Shown piece by piece: positions 55,442 to 64,000 of a DNA stretch of 64,000 nucleotides. Origin of the DNA: Adiantum capillus-veneris (lineage: Eukaryota > Streptophyta > Polypodiopsida > Polypodiales > Pteridaceae); assembly GCA_014529385.2 (NCBI GenBank), contig CM043950.1, positions 73,911,935 through 73,975,934 of the forward strand. The letters are read 5' to 3'. Both the position numbers and the translations under genes were made by a program. The first letter of the stretch is position 1. Each line of letters starts with the position of its first letter. A model generated the notes under the pieces. It was not told where the DNA came from. It ran no database searches and saw nothing but the letters and a program-made list of their open reading frames with translations.

Positions 55442-56557
55442 TGTCACGGGAACCGAATAATAGAGATCGACAGCAAAAGATAGAGAAAGAGATCTTTGTA
55501 TTGATGAATCTTTATAGAGTTTTGATACAACAGAGGAGCAATTGAATATGGGTGCACTCCATTGTACGGAGCTCGAACCTCCCGACCACCCCCGAGCTTT
55601 AGTCCGCTTGCATGCAGCGTCTCACTCTCACTCGCACTCGCACTCGCACTCGCACTCGCATTCGCACTCTCACTCGCACTCGCACTCGCAGAAGAGGAGA
55701 TCTGTGAATGATCCCCAAACGCACCACCCGTCGTGCTTTTATCTTTCTTTTCCTCGAAAAGCCTGCACGATTTTCGCACCAAGTATACCTGCGAGAATAA
55801 TATAAGAACGTGATCGCTAAGCGATCCGTAAAGGTTAGATTTCTATCATGACACTTTGCACAGATCCTGTTTCACACATTGATTTCTGCATCGCCTACAA
55901 AATAGCCAAAAGAACATACTCATGCAACCAATTCAACATGATAATCAAAGTAAAAAAACATAATTATATACCTTCATAATCTCAATTGCAATAGTCTTCC
56001 ATGAAGAAACAAATCCACTTCTTGGTTGATAGCAGGGAGAGTTGTATGTTGTTGTATGTCTGCCTGTCCCTGTATATACTACACTACTGCTGACTTCTGT
56101 TTGTTTTCATCATAACTTTTACAAACAAACTCAGAACAGAGCAATCCAGGTACTCAAAACGACGGGAATAGGTCTGGTCTACAAGGCAACGCGAACCGAA
56201 TTGCGAAAACATCTCTGTTTGGCTAAAAACGCAACTTTTAGGTTGTGACTCATAAAAGCTCTATTTTTGGATCTCCACTACTTTTTCAACTTATTTTAAG
56301 CCTAACCATGCATTTTAAGCTAAAACACATAAATATAAAATATTGATATTAATAAAAATCTCAATTTTACTGTTCATAGATAGACTATCTGTTATTCATT
56401 AATCTTTATCAAATCCGTCTTTAGTGTATTATTTAAAAAAAGAATTATAAGCTCTATTTAATAGACAATTCAACAATCTTTCAAATCGTGCTAACGAAAG
56501 ATATGCCCTGCTACATTCTTTTCGACTTTAAGAACTTCAAAGACTAGTCCTATTACA
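55442..56557 (-). repeat. 5' LTR of the complete family-A element (1116 bp)
   Basis: Plus strand TGTCACGGGAACCG to GTCCTATTACA. Eleven hexamers at about 55622-55691 including a GCGAAT variant. It lacks about 32 bases (ATATGTTCTCTCTTAATATC region) present in the 3' LTR near 51410. Confidence 0.95.
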
Positions 56558-56565
56558 TATGTTGA

Positions 56566-56747
56566 TGCAATATTGAGGTGGTCCGAGGTGGGCAACAAGA
56601 AGAGTGGCCTGTAACCACCCTTCTAGGCTCCCGTGCTGCTCAATTGGGTTGGGGTTGGAAAAAACAACAAACACACATACAAACCCGCAACCTAACCCTA
56701 CACAAATTTGGGGCACCACCTAGTTTTGGATGCGAACTAGGACACGT

Positions 56748-56781
<34 letters not shown>

Positions 56782-56836
56782 CTTGGGCTACTTTGAAATG
56801 TATCGGCAATGATCAAGCAAACACAATTATATATGT

Positions 56837-56873
<37 letters not shown>

Positions 56874-59260
56874 CTTGGGCTACTTTGAAATGTATCGGCA
56901 ATGATCAAGCAAACACAATTATATATGTAAGAAAGAGAGAGAAGGGGGAGGGGGTGCTTGCTGCATTAATACATTCCTACAAATTTGTCATGACCAATCA
57001 AAGTGAGATTAGTATTTGTTCAACATAGCTTGAGTAAACTACACCACAACACATTACAAGAAAAGCCACCCCAATCACTGTGTTAAGGCCAGGGGAGTCC
57101 TCTCCACTCTGTCGCCCTCTTACAATATGTGGGATTTATGGCTAAATTGATGACAATACCCAGAGACAAGCTATCGAGAACTTAAAAAAACACCAAGACA
57201 CTTACACATCATTGTTGTCCATTACTTCACGTTGGAAGAGAGACAAAATATCCAAGCTCGGTCCAAATCCATCCTCCTTGATTCAAGAAATGTTGGGCTT
57301 ACACTAGTAGGAGAAATGATAGATTTCCTACTGTCAATTGAATGATCACTCTCTCTTACAATGTCATAGAGATCCCTTGCTAATAACCCCTAATACAATA
57401 CATGCATATGCATAAGACAATGAGATTCCAGTCAAGAGCTCTTTCTTGGCTTATCAAGCTATAGCATAGTGCTCTTGCTTATGGCTCCCCCCTTTTGTGC
57501 TAGCTACACCCTCCTTTTATAGCAATTTTGAGGATAGGGTTACTCCTCTAACCATGGTTGGGTTAGATTCTGAGCACTTATCTAATTTCTTTTGATTGTA
57601 ATTATCAAGAAGTTGGTGTGGATAGATGAAGAAAAGAGAGAGGAGAGAAGTGGAGGTGATAGGACTTTTCATAGTAGGTAAGTGTAAGTAAATTAGTAGA
57701 GTTAGTATTTTTATTAATTTACAAATGGAATTGGATATTTACAATGGAAATATCCATATAGGATACAAATAAGGAAGAAAAAACTCTTAATAGAGGTAAG
57801 AAAATATGGATTTCTTACAATGTTGATGCTCCAAGTTTCTTGAGCAGGGTCAATTTTGATGCTTGTTGATGGTCCACTAGCTTTGACGGTACGTTTTTTC
57901 TTCACTCTTGACCTTCCTTGAGAGCCAAGGTGAGTGAACATGAGTAATCAATCACCATGATGCTTTATTTCAAGAGAAGAGGATGAATTTTGTGGTTTTT
58001 TGATAGACATGGGTGATATAGATGAGGAAAAGTGAGACTAGGTGGTCAATTTTGGAATGGAAGTGTGTGTAGGAGACATGAGTTCACCATGGTTTCTCTT
58101 ATTCTTCAAGGTTGAGAAGAAGGTGAGTAGGGTGCAGAGAGGAGTGGTGAGAGATGTGGGGATGATGAGTGGAGAAGTGTGTGTGAAAGAGGAAAATGAT
58201 AAAGTGGAAGAGGGAGTGTGGCTGCATAGCTTGGGCAAACTGGGGTCCATCAATAAAATCATAGCTCACACCTCGTAGCTCAAAAAAAAAGAAAAAATTT
58301 GAGGTAAAAGTTCAACCCACGAGCTACAAGTTTTGTTTGTATCACCTTTTCAAATTCGGGGAGCATGTGATCTTTAAAAATTCAACAAAACTGACTGTTT
58401 TTTTTCCACTGCACAAAGTCCTTGTGAGGTCCTTCTTTGGATGATTCTTTTGAATACCTCCAAGAGTGAGCCCCCCATGGTGCATGCATGCATTCTACAT
58501 ACCCTTGATCTTATTTGGTAGGTCTATAATTGAAGATATTGGTGAGATCATGATATAAGTGAATAGTACAACTAAGAAAATCAAATATTGAGGGGTCTAA
58601 AAAAAATATGTACATGTCAAATATAAATAATATAGGTGGAAAAAATATAAAGGGGTCAAAATAAATCTCTCTCATTATAAGTCTACCATAAAAATATGAA
58701 TATTTTTGGTGTTCTAATTTATGAGAGTAATAGAGAATAGATGTAGGAAGGAAAAAATCACAATAGTGAAAAAATATACACATAAATAGAACTAGTTTTT
58801 TTGGATTTTTGTTGGGATCGAGTTACACCAAAAATAAGAGAAGCTTGTATGAAATTGTTTTTATATGGAATAAAGAGTATGCAAAATGGTTAGAAAAAAT
58901 GTGGTAATGGTGAGTCAATGTACATAGCATAAATAACGCACCATAAGTAGAAATATTTAAATAAATATCAAAATAATTATGAAAAATCCTTTTATTTAGG
59001 CCCTATATACAATGAAATATTTACACATAAATGGGCCATAATATAATTGGAATTTTTAATTTTTTTATGTGTTTATTTTTTTGGCTCAACTAGCCTAGTG
59101 ACTAGCTAATTGAGGGTTTTTAAGAAGATATGGGAAAAGTCGCCTAACTCACACACACCTATATACATTGAAAGGGTGAGGGTAACCACAGTGTTTGAGT
59201 GATTTGATAGGGTGAGGTAACTTGCTATGGAAATTACTGAGAGCCAAAAAACAGCTATCA
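56566..59260 (-). repeat. 3' LTR of Tat element C (2695 bp)
   Basis: Plus strand TGCAATATTGAGGTGGTCCG to AACAGCTATCA, aligned in outline with the LTRs at 38016 and 47670, closely at both ends. The purine tract (minus strand TCCTGGGGGAGGG) follows at about 59265-59277. Confidence 0.83.
56750..56945 (+). repeat. Tandem duplication of about 96 bp with (GA)n
   Basis: The unit is a (GA)n run followed by GTGCTTGGGCTACTTTGAAA and on to TATATATGTAAGAAA. It occurs twice, the second copy ending in a short GA run. Local to this LTR. Confidence 0.9.
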
Positions 59261-59288
59261 TTAGCCCTCCCCCAGGATGATGGTATAT

Positions 59289-59744
59289 TCATGTACCATC
59301 ATAAAGCATCTTTTCCCAAGAGAGTGATTCAGAGTCCCTAACAAGCTCTTCATTGTTTGGCCCCTTGGAATTTTGGTTTGAGTTACACTCACGCTTCACG
59401 GAACAATACTTACATGAGATAGCTGCCTTTTGACAGATCTTTGGTAAATCCTTTGGTAGAAGGCGACTCAAATAAGGCTTTAAGCGACACCCGTTTACCT
59501 TCCTGGAGTGCTCTTTCCCATTCAAGTCCATAAGTTGATAGTAAATTTAATTGAAAGCCTTCTTGACTATGTATGGCCCCTGCCATCTAGTTTCAAACTT
59601 AGCATCAAAACGATTATCGAGTCGATTGTCATACCTTAGCACAAGATCTCCTTCATTGATGCCTTTGTCCTTCAGTTTCTTGTCAAGATTTTCCTTCGTC
59701 TGTGTGGCTTTTCTCTTGTAGCACTCGTATGCTGCTTCTCTTTT
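59289..59744 (-). pseudogene. Tat element C integrase C-terminus
   Basis: 59289-59531 reads MDLNGKEHSRKVNGCRLKPY, LSRLLPKDLPKICQKAA, matching the end of element B's integrase. The stretch to 59744 continues the homology with stops. Confidence 0.78.
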
Positions 59745-60378
59745 CTACTCAAGCTCAGCTAAGGTAAGAAGTTGATCCATATATGCTTCTTGATCATCTT
59801 GTGCTGCTTTGCCATGAAGTCGCATTGTTGGAATGTTGAGCTCAATTGGTTGTAAAGCCTCTTGACCATAGACGAGGTGAAATTGTGTAAACTCCGTGGC
59901 TTCCCTATATGTGGTTCGATACGCCCACAAGGCACCATCCAAGAAGTCATCCCACAACTTTTTCTTGTTTTTCACCATCTTTCTAATGATGCCTGCAATG
60001 ACACCATTAGCTTTTTCTACCAAACCATTTGATTGGGGATAGTAGGGTACTATGATGATGTAGAATGTGAAGTTCTTCACAGACTTCTGTGAGCAAGCCC
60101 TTTCTAAACCCTGGACCATTATCAAAAACAATCTCCAAAGGTGTTTCAAATCTACAAAAAATGTGAGTGTAGACAAATTTGCTCACTGTCCTCTCATTTA
60201 CCTTTGCCACACTTTGTGCTTCCACCCACCTAGTCATATAGTCTACATCCACTAGAATGTAGAGTTTACCATTTTTTGTCCTAGGGAGAGGACCCATAGC
60301 ATGAATTCCCCAACTCTTCAAAGGGTCCATTTGCAAGCACGATTTGCCTTGGACCATAAACCAATCTTCTATTCCCAT
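59745..60378 (-). pseudogene. Tat element C integrase core
   Basis: Two overlapping frames. 60007-60378: WGIHAMGPLPRTKNGKLYIL, where His replaces the first catalytic Asp found in element B (GIDAMGPL); EIVFDNGPGFRK has the second. 59745-60176: YPQSNGLVEKANGVIAG has the Glu, then WAYRTTYREATEFTQFHLVY. A frameshift lies near 60050. Confidence 0.85.
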
Positions 60379-60778
60379 TTACCCGACAATTGTGACAACT
60401 TTTACACCAATGCTGGACATCCACATGCAGACTTGGCCAAACATACCCCGCAAGTTGAAGGTTGTTTTCAACTGATCTTCCAATGCAATACCTATTTGAA
60501 AGTAACCCGAGTAGCCATCACACAAAGTGTACTTCTCATGACCAGCTACCTCATTTAGTATCTCATCTTGAAATGGAAGGGGAAAGTGATCTCTTTTTGT
60601 TGCCTCATTGAGTGGACGGTAATCCACACACACCCTCCACTTGCCATTTTTCTTAGGAGTGACAACAACGGGAGAGACCCGCTCTGAATTGTCCACTGGA
60701 TAAATGAAACCTGCTGCTAGAAGCTTTCTTACCTCCTTGAGTAAAGCATGTTCCTTGATGACTCCTAGCCTTCGTAGC
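60379..60778 (-). pseudogene. Tat element C RT fused to integrase by deletion
   Basis: VIKEHALLKEVRKLLAAGFI, ERVSPVVVTPKKNGKWRVCV, CDGYSGYFQIGIALED, then directly NLRGMFGQVCMWMS, which is integrase zinc-finger DNA in another frame. The RT end, both RNase H domains and the linker (about 1.7 kb of element sequence) are gone. The right end at 60778 is an insertion boundary. Confidence 0.85.
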
Positions 60779-61860
60779 TGTTGGACGGGTACGCCGTGAC
60801 GGACGTCAGCATAGCGAGAAATCACCTAATATATAATGTCAACTGAGGACAAATCTCGACCCGTAGGTGCGTGGAAGCAAGCAAAGGGTGTCAACCTCTA
60901 CTCGACCGACTAATGAATACTTCCTACAGAGATATCAACTCTACATGCCATCGGTTCTGTGAATGTGAGAGTCTCGTATGATGCTACCGCAAGCCAAAAG
61001 CCCATTAGATGTTCTCGAAACGTTACGAAACTTGAGGGATATCCTATCAGCACCAATAGGCCACTCTCCCTAAGGCCCTTGACCAAAAAAACCTACTCAA
61101 TACCCTCCGTGCAAAAAACGCATAGGATGTATGGCCCATTTTTAAAGGTCGAGGTTTCAGAAAACTGAATTGCCTAATGTGTAGCTCTACTCGCTCTGAT
61201 CGCGTGGATATACTAAAATGCAAAAAATGGACAACAGTTAATCACCGAAACGCCAAAAGTAGCTCGCGGGTGAATCTGCCAAAACATAGACGAACGCGTG
61301 TGATGTAAGCATCAACGCATAGCCCTCCTCATGGGAAACTCACTGCTACTCTCCGTTTGCGATTCGGACCACCATAGCTCCTGTAGCACACACACACACT
61401 CTCTCTCACTCTCTCGTAGCTCCTGTAGCACACACACACTCTCTCACTCTCTCATAGTCTCTTTACAATGCTTTAGGTTTTGGCTTATATACTAAGCCTT
61501 AGAAAACCTAATGTCCGACCAAAATGACCTGATTTTTCCCTAGGCTTCTATAGATCTTAATTACAACACCGTGAGCTGGCTTTGCTCATCCAACAGGCAT
61601 CTGTGGCCAAAATATAATTGTCGACTTAAAATATGAAGTTCCAGTAAACATTACAAAAGTGGTTGTAATGGCTCAAAATAATAATAACGGGATATTCGAT
61701 GATGTCCATGAGCTTGTATCTTCACATTACAGCATCCATCTTTGTCTTCATCACTTCATCAGCATCTTTAGTTGGAATCTTTAGAGTATCTTTAGAGAAT
61801 CTTTGAGGAATCTTTATGGAATCTTTGTGGAAGCGTTGTTGAAAGGTTGACCTTTTAACA
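60779..61860 (-). repeat. 3' LTR of the right-edge element (1082 bp)
   Basis: Minus strand TGTTAAAAGGTCAACC to CGTACCCGTCCAACA. A likely TATA box (TTAGTATATAAGCC on the minus strand) lies at 61483-61496. Includes a duplicated block with (AC)n and (CT)n (61376-61460) and a series of short GAATCTTT-type repeats (about 61770-61830). Confidence 0.72.
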
Positions 61861-61872
61861 CTCTCCCCCTCC
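61861..61872 (-). promoter_or_regulatory. Polypurine tract of the right-edge element
   Basis: Minus strand GGAGGGGGAGAG immediately before the LTR start TGTTAAAAGG. Confidence 0.75.
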
Positions 61873-63218
61873 GAAGTCTTGTCGTCCTTGACAAGACCCT
61901 ATGTCTGTAGTGGCCTTGATGAGTGCTTCATGTTTTGGTGTTGGTTGAAGCTTTTGTTGTTGCAGTTGCTTCTACCAGATGCTTTGTATGTTGTAGAGGT
62001 ACCTTTTTCTTGTACATGTAGTGTAGTTGAAGCCATAGCTCTCCCCCTCCGATTGGTTGTTGTAGCGTGAATAGGTTGAGTGAGGTTTGTTGTTGTAGCA
62101 AGTATTTATATTGGCAGCTCTGTATTGTTTGTTCTTTGGGTGTCATTCTGCATGTGTACCTGTAATCTTGAAGCCTTTTTGAATTGTTTCTGGGCCGCTC
62201 CCCTTGGATCCTATAGATGATGAGCATGTAGTTGTTTAGGGATGTCGTTGGTATGCTTTTCTGTGTTTTAATAAGAAAAATCAAATAGTAAAAATAAAAT
62301 GTGGCGTATATTACAAACTGAAGGTCTTGGATACCTGGATAGGACTAGAGGGAAAAACCCAGTGGGAAAAAAATGCCTTTAGTCACCATTAAATGTGAGG
62401 CTATATGTACTTATGTTTGATGTAACTGTTGAATTAAAGTACTTATGGACGTATGGCTACTATTACTGGATATACAGTGGATAAGTGTTAGTAGCTTGAA
62501 GTCAGAGTCATTGTTGTTGAGCAAATGCTTATGAAACCTGTTACCACTTCGTCGTCGTCATTTTGTTGTGTAAGTGCATGGGTGGAACACAAATCGTGTC
62601 AAATGAAAATGTCCAATGATGGGACATTATATATGCTTGCACAGATAGATGCATGGGAAACAATATACGGTGCGAGAGGAGTTTGAATGGGTGCTTCCTG
62701 GAGTGAACGTAGCTAGAGAAGCAAAAAGATATTTGACTTCAAGAGTTGCCGTTACTCACAAGAAGGGTTTTTGTCGACGAGGTTTTTTCCACTCTCTCAC
62801 TGTGTTCATGTGCGTGAGTGTTTTACGGACTACTCCGCCACTCCACCATTTAAAATAGTAGACTTTGACTCTTATGCTCACCTCTTCCAGCATGAGTGAC
62901 ATGAATTTATGTATGCTCAACTCTCCAGCTTGAGCTTTAATCTAAATATCTAGACTCATAGACCACAAAGAATATTAAGACACGTAGCTTGGGTCTAATG
63001 CTTGCTCATTTAGTGGCTCATCTGCCCGACTCTGGACTCTTATGCCATTATTTTTATGGCGACTTGACTTACTCTCGGGAGCTTTCGACCAAGAATAGGT
63101 TTTGAAATTCAAAACTCCCATCCTCGAAGAGAGGATTTGTAAAAGACCATACTGGCAATATTGGTTTCTTTTGCCATATCTGGGTGACCTTGGTTGTCAA
63201 AATTTCTTTTTGTTGTTG
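61873..63218 (-). other. Non-coding region between the 3' ORF and the LTR of the right-edge element
   Basis: No recognisable protein on either strand. A second purine tract on the minus strand (GGAGGGGGAGAGC, about 62040-62052) resembles the one next to the LTR. It is too short for a full pol, so the ORF at 63219 lies near the 3' end of the element or pol has been deleted. Confidence 0.4.
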
Positions 63219-63999
63219 TTAGTCCCTTGGTTGAGAAGATTGGCTCGCTCCATTCCCCGTAACACTTTGTCTATCATGTCTTGACATTTCTTGAGAGCTA
63301 GAGATGACTTTAATCTTCTTCGTTATTTGTTGTTCTTTTGGTACCCATTTGTATCTGCATCGTGTGATTAGCGTGTCTTTGCAGATATCCTTTGTCTTGA
63401 CTATGACATTGTCCTTGATTTTGCCTTCCGTGAAATTGAGATTATTTTCAAGCTGAAGTCGTTTGCTTGAAGAATGTTTACCTGGCATCTTTGGTAGCCA
63501 GATTCTCAGATTTCCTTGATTGTAACCTTGTGCCTGAAGAATTGTAGATGGAACTTCCCGTGATGTTTTTGATGCCGCATTGAGATGTACAAGAGTTCCA
63601 TTTTTGGGATTATTTATAGATGAAGTCCTATGTTGGTATGAAGGCCAGTTGGATTTGAAATGTCCTGCATCCCTTTGGAGAGCCTTGTTGGTTGGTCTCC
63701 TTTGGCGATATAAATATGAGCTTTGTTGGTTTTGGGGATGCTTTTTGAAACCTTTATCCACCACATAAGCCGAGGTCTGAGGTTTTGGTAACCAAAGTTT
63801 CTTTTGACCCTCATAATAGCCTTGCTCTGCTAAGCTGTAGTGGGAGGCTATCCATCCCATGTATTTACCTTTCGTCAATCGGCTAGGCTCATTTACCCAT
63901 ATTGGGTCCTTGACCTTGATTTATTCAGCTTTGATGTAGACCTTTGAAGATTTTTGTCGACGACGATCTCGCAGTGTAGGGTATTTTGGTTGAAAGATT
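63219..63999 (-). CDS. Basic ORF with repeated W-x-P-K motifs, function unknown
   Basis: A 219-residue frame (63219-63878), rich in Lys, Gln, Ser and Asn, with no hydrophobic segments. Tryptophan motifs recur: KLWLPKPQ, RIWLPKMPG, YKWVPKEQQ. Above the first Met the same frame continues to near the window end with one TAA (VKDPIWVNEPSRLTKGKYMG), so the real start may lie outside. It resembles the tail of the 3' ORF in element D (IWIPKPKQQ, IYKWQAK). It also recalls KxWxPK spacers between gag and protease in SIRE-type copia elements. No catalytic motif. Confidence 0.5.
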
Positions 64000-64000
64000 T

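Larger units (their letters stand above)
50446..56557 (-). mobile_element. Complete Ty3/gypsy family-A element (6112 bp)
   Basis: LTRs 50446-51551 and 55442-56557, flanked by TATGT at 50441-50445 and 56558-56562. The internal region is 3.9 kb, short for the family because gag is mostly gone. Order on the minus strand: primer site, gag remnant, protease remnant, RT, RNase H, integrase, chromodomain-like tail, purine tract. Inserted 3 bases from the LTR of Tat element C. Confidence 0.97.
56566..60778 (-). mobile_element. Second Tat-lineage element (C), deleted and interrupted
   Basis: 3' LTR 56566-59260, then integrase, then RT, cut at 60778 by another element. Compared with Tat element B, everything between the integrase zinc finger and mid-RT is missing (junction near 60455). 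The sequence is more diverged from B than B's LTRs are from each other, so it is an older or different copy. Confidence 0.87.
60779..63999 (-). mobile_element. LTR element inserted in Tat element C, runs past the window end
   Basis: The 3' LTR (60779-61860) has TG...CA ends and abuts a purine tract. The flank GTAGC at 60774-60778 lies where element B continues uninterrupted (GGTAGCTTCTGAG, about 44,990), so the other flank should lie beyond the window. Family not settled: the coding-like ORF at 63219-63878 shares motifs with the 3' ORF of element D, but the TGTT...AACA ends also suit copia. Confidence 0.72.

Noticed and set aside
1-64000. Host protein-coding genes
   Set aside because: No exon series, conserved non-retroelement domain or promoter-gene arrangement could be supported on either strand; the two unidentified coding-like stretches are listed as such.

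Overview
The window looks like a stretch of land-plant nuclear DNA made almost entirely of LTR retrotransposons, many nested inside one another. No host protein gene, tRNA, rRNA or CRISPR array could be supported. The plant assignment rests on three things seen here: an exact initiator-Met primer-binding site (TGGTATCAGAGC) next to two LTRs, a Ty3/gypsy element with two consecutive RNase H domains (the hallmark of the plant Tat lineage), and long LTRs of 1.1 to 2.7 kb. The species cannot be read from the sequence; a large, repeat-rich genome is likely.

Layout. 1-3201: 3' half of a plus-strand gypsy element of family A (RNase H, integrase, chromodomain-like tail, 3' LTR). 3202-6669: a minisatellite, a copia-type LTR with primer site, and short tandem repeats. 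6670-9540: a gypsy gag/protease fragment split by a 1.67-kb insert with splice-like ends. 10319-16080: a minus-strand gypsy element (D) whose reverse transcriptase is interrupted by a solo LTR (14230-15136), and which carries a protease-like ORF downstream of integrase. 16134-28007: three tandem units of a gag-only copia-like element, the third interrupted by a complete copia element (20662-25914, duplication ATGAG). 28008-33300: mostly non-coding with a (GA)n tract and a run of 30 G. 33302-36807: two decayed gypsy fragments. 38016-50343: a minus-strand Tat element (B) with about 2.65-kb LTRs and a solo family-A LTR (43312-44449, duplication TGAGT) inside its reverse transcriptase. 50446-56557: a whole minus-strand family-A element (duplication TATGT). 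56566-60778: a second, deleted Tat element (C). 60779 to the end: the 3' LTR and part of another minus-strand element inserted into C.

Relative history. Family-A copies lie inside or next to the Tat and D elements, so they are younger than those hosts. The copia element at 20662 is recent: I count 4 substitutions and one 2-base indel between its LTRs, while in a roughly 195-base sample the two Tat LTRs differ at about 10 sites. Every coding region carries stops or frameshifts, so nothing here appears able to move on its own. In the copia element five of six stops look like C-to-T changes at CAG or CAA codons, as expected from decay of methylated cytosines.

The observations most worth following are the dislocated retropepsin-like ORF of element D, the tryptophan/PK-motif tail it seems to share with the element at the right edge of the window, the splice-like insert in the gag at 6.7-8.5 kb, and the variable hexanucleotide repeat in family-A LTRs.
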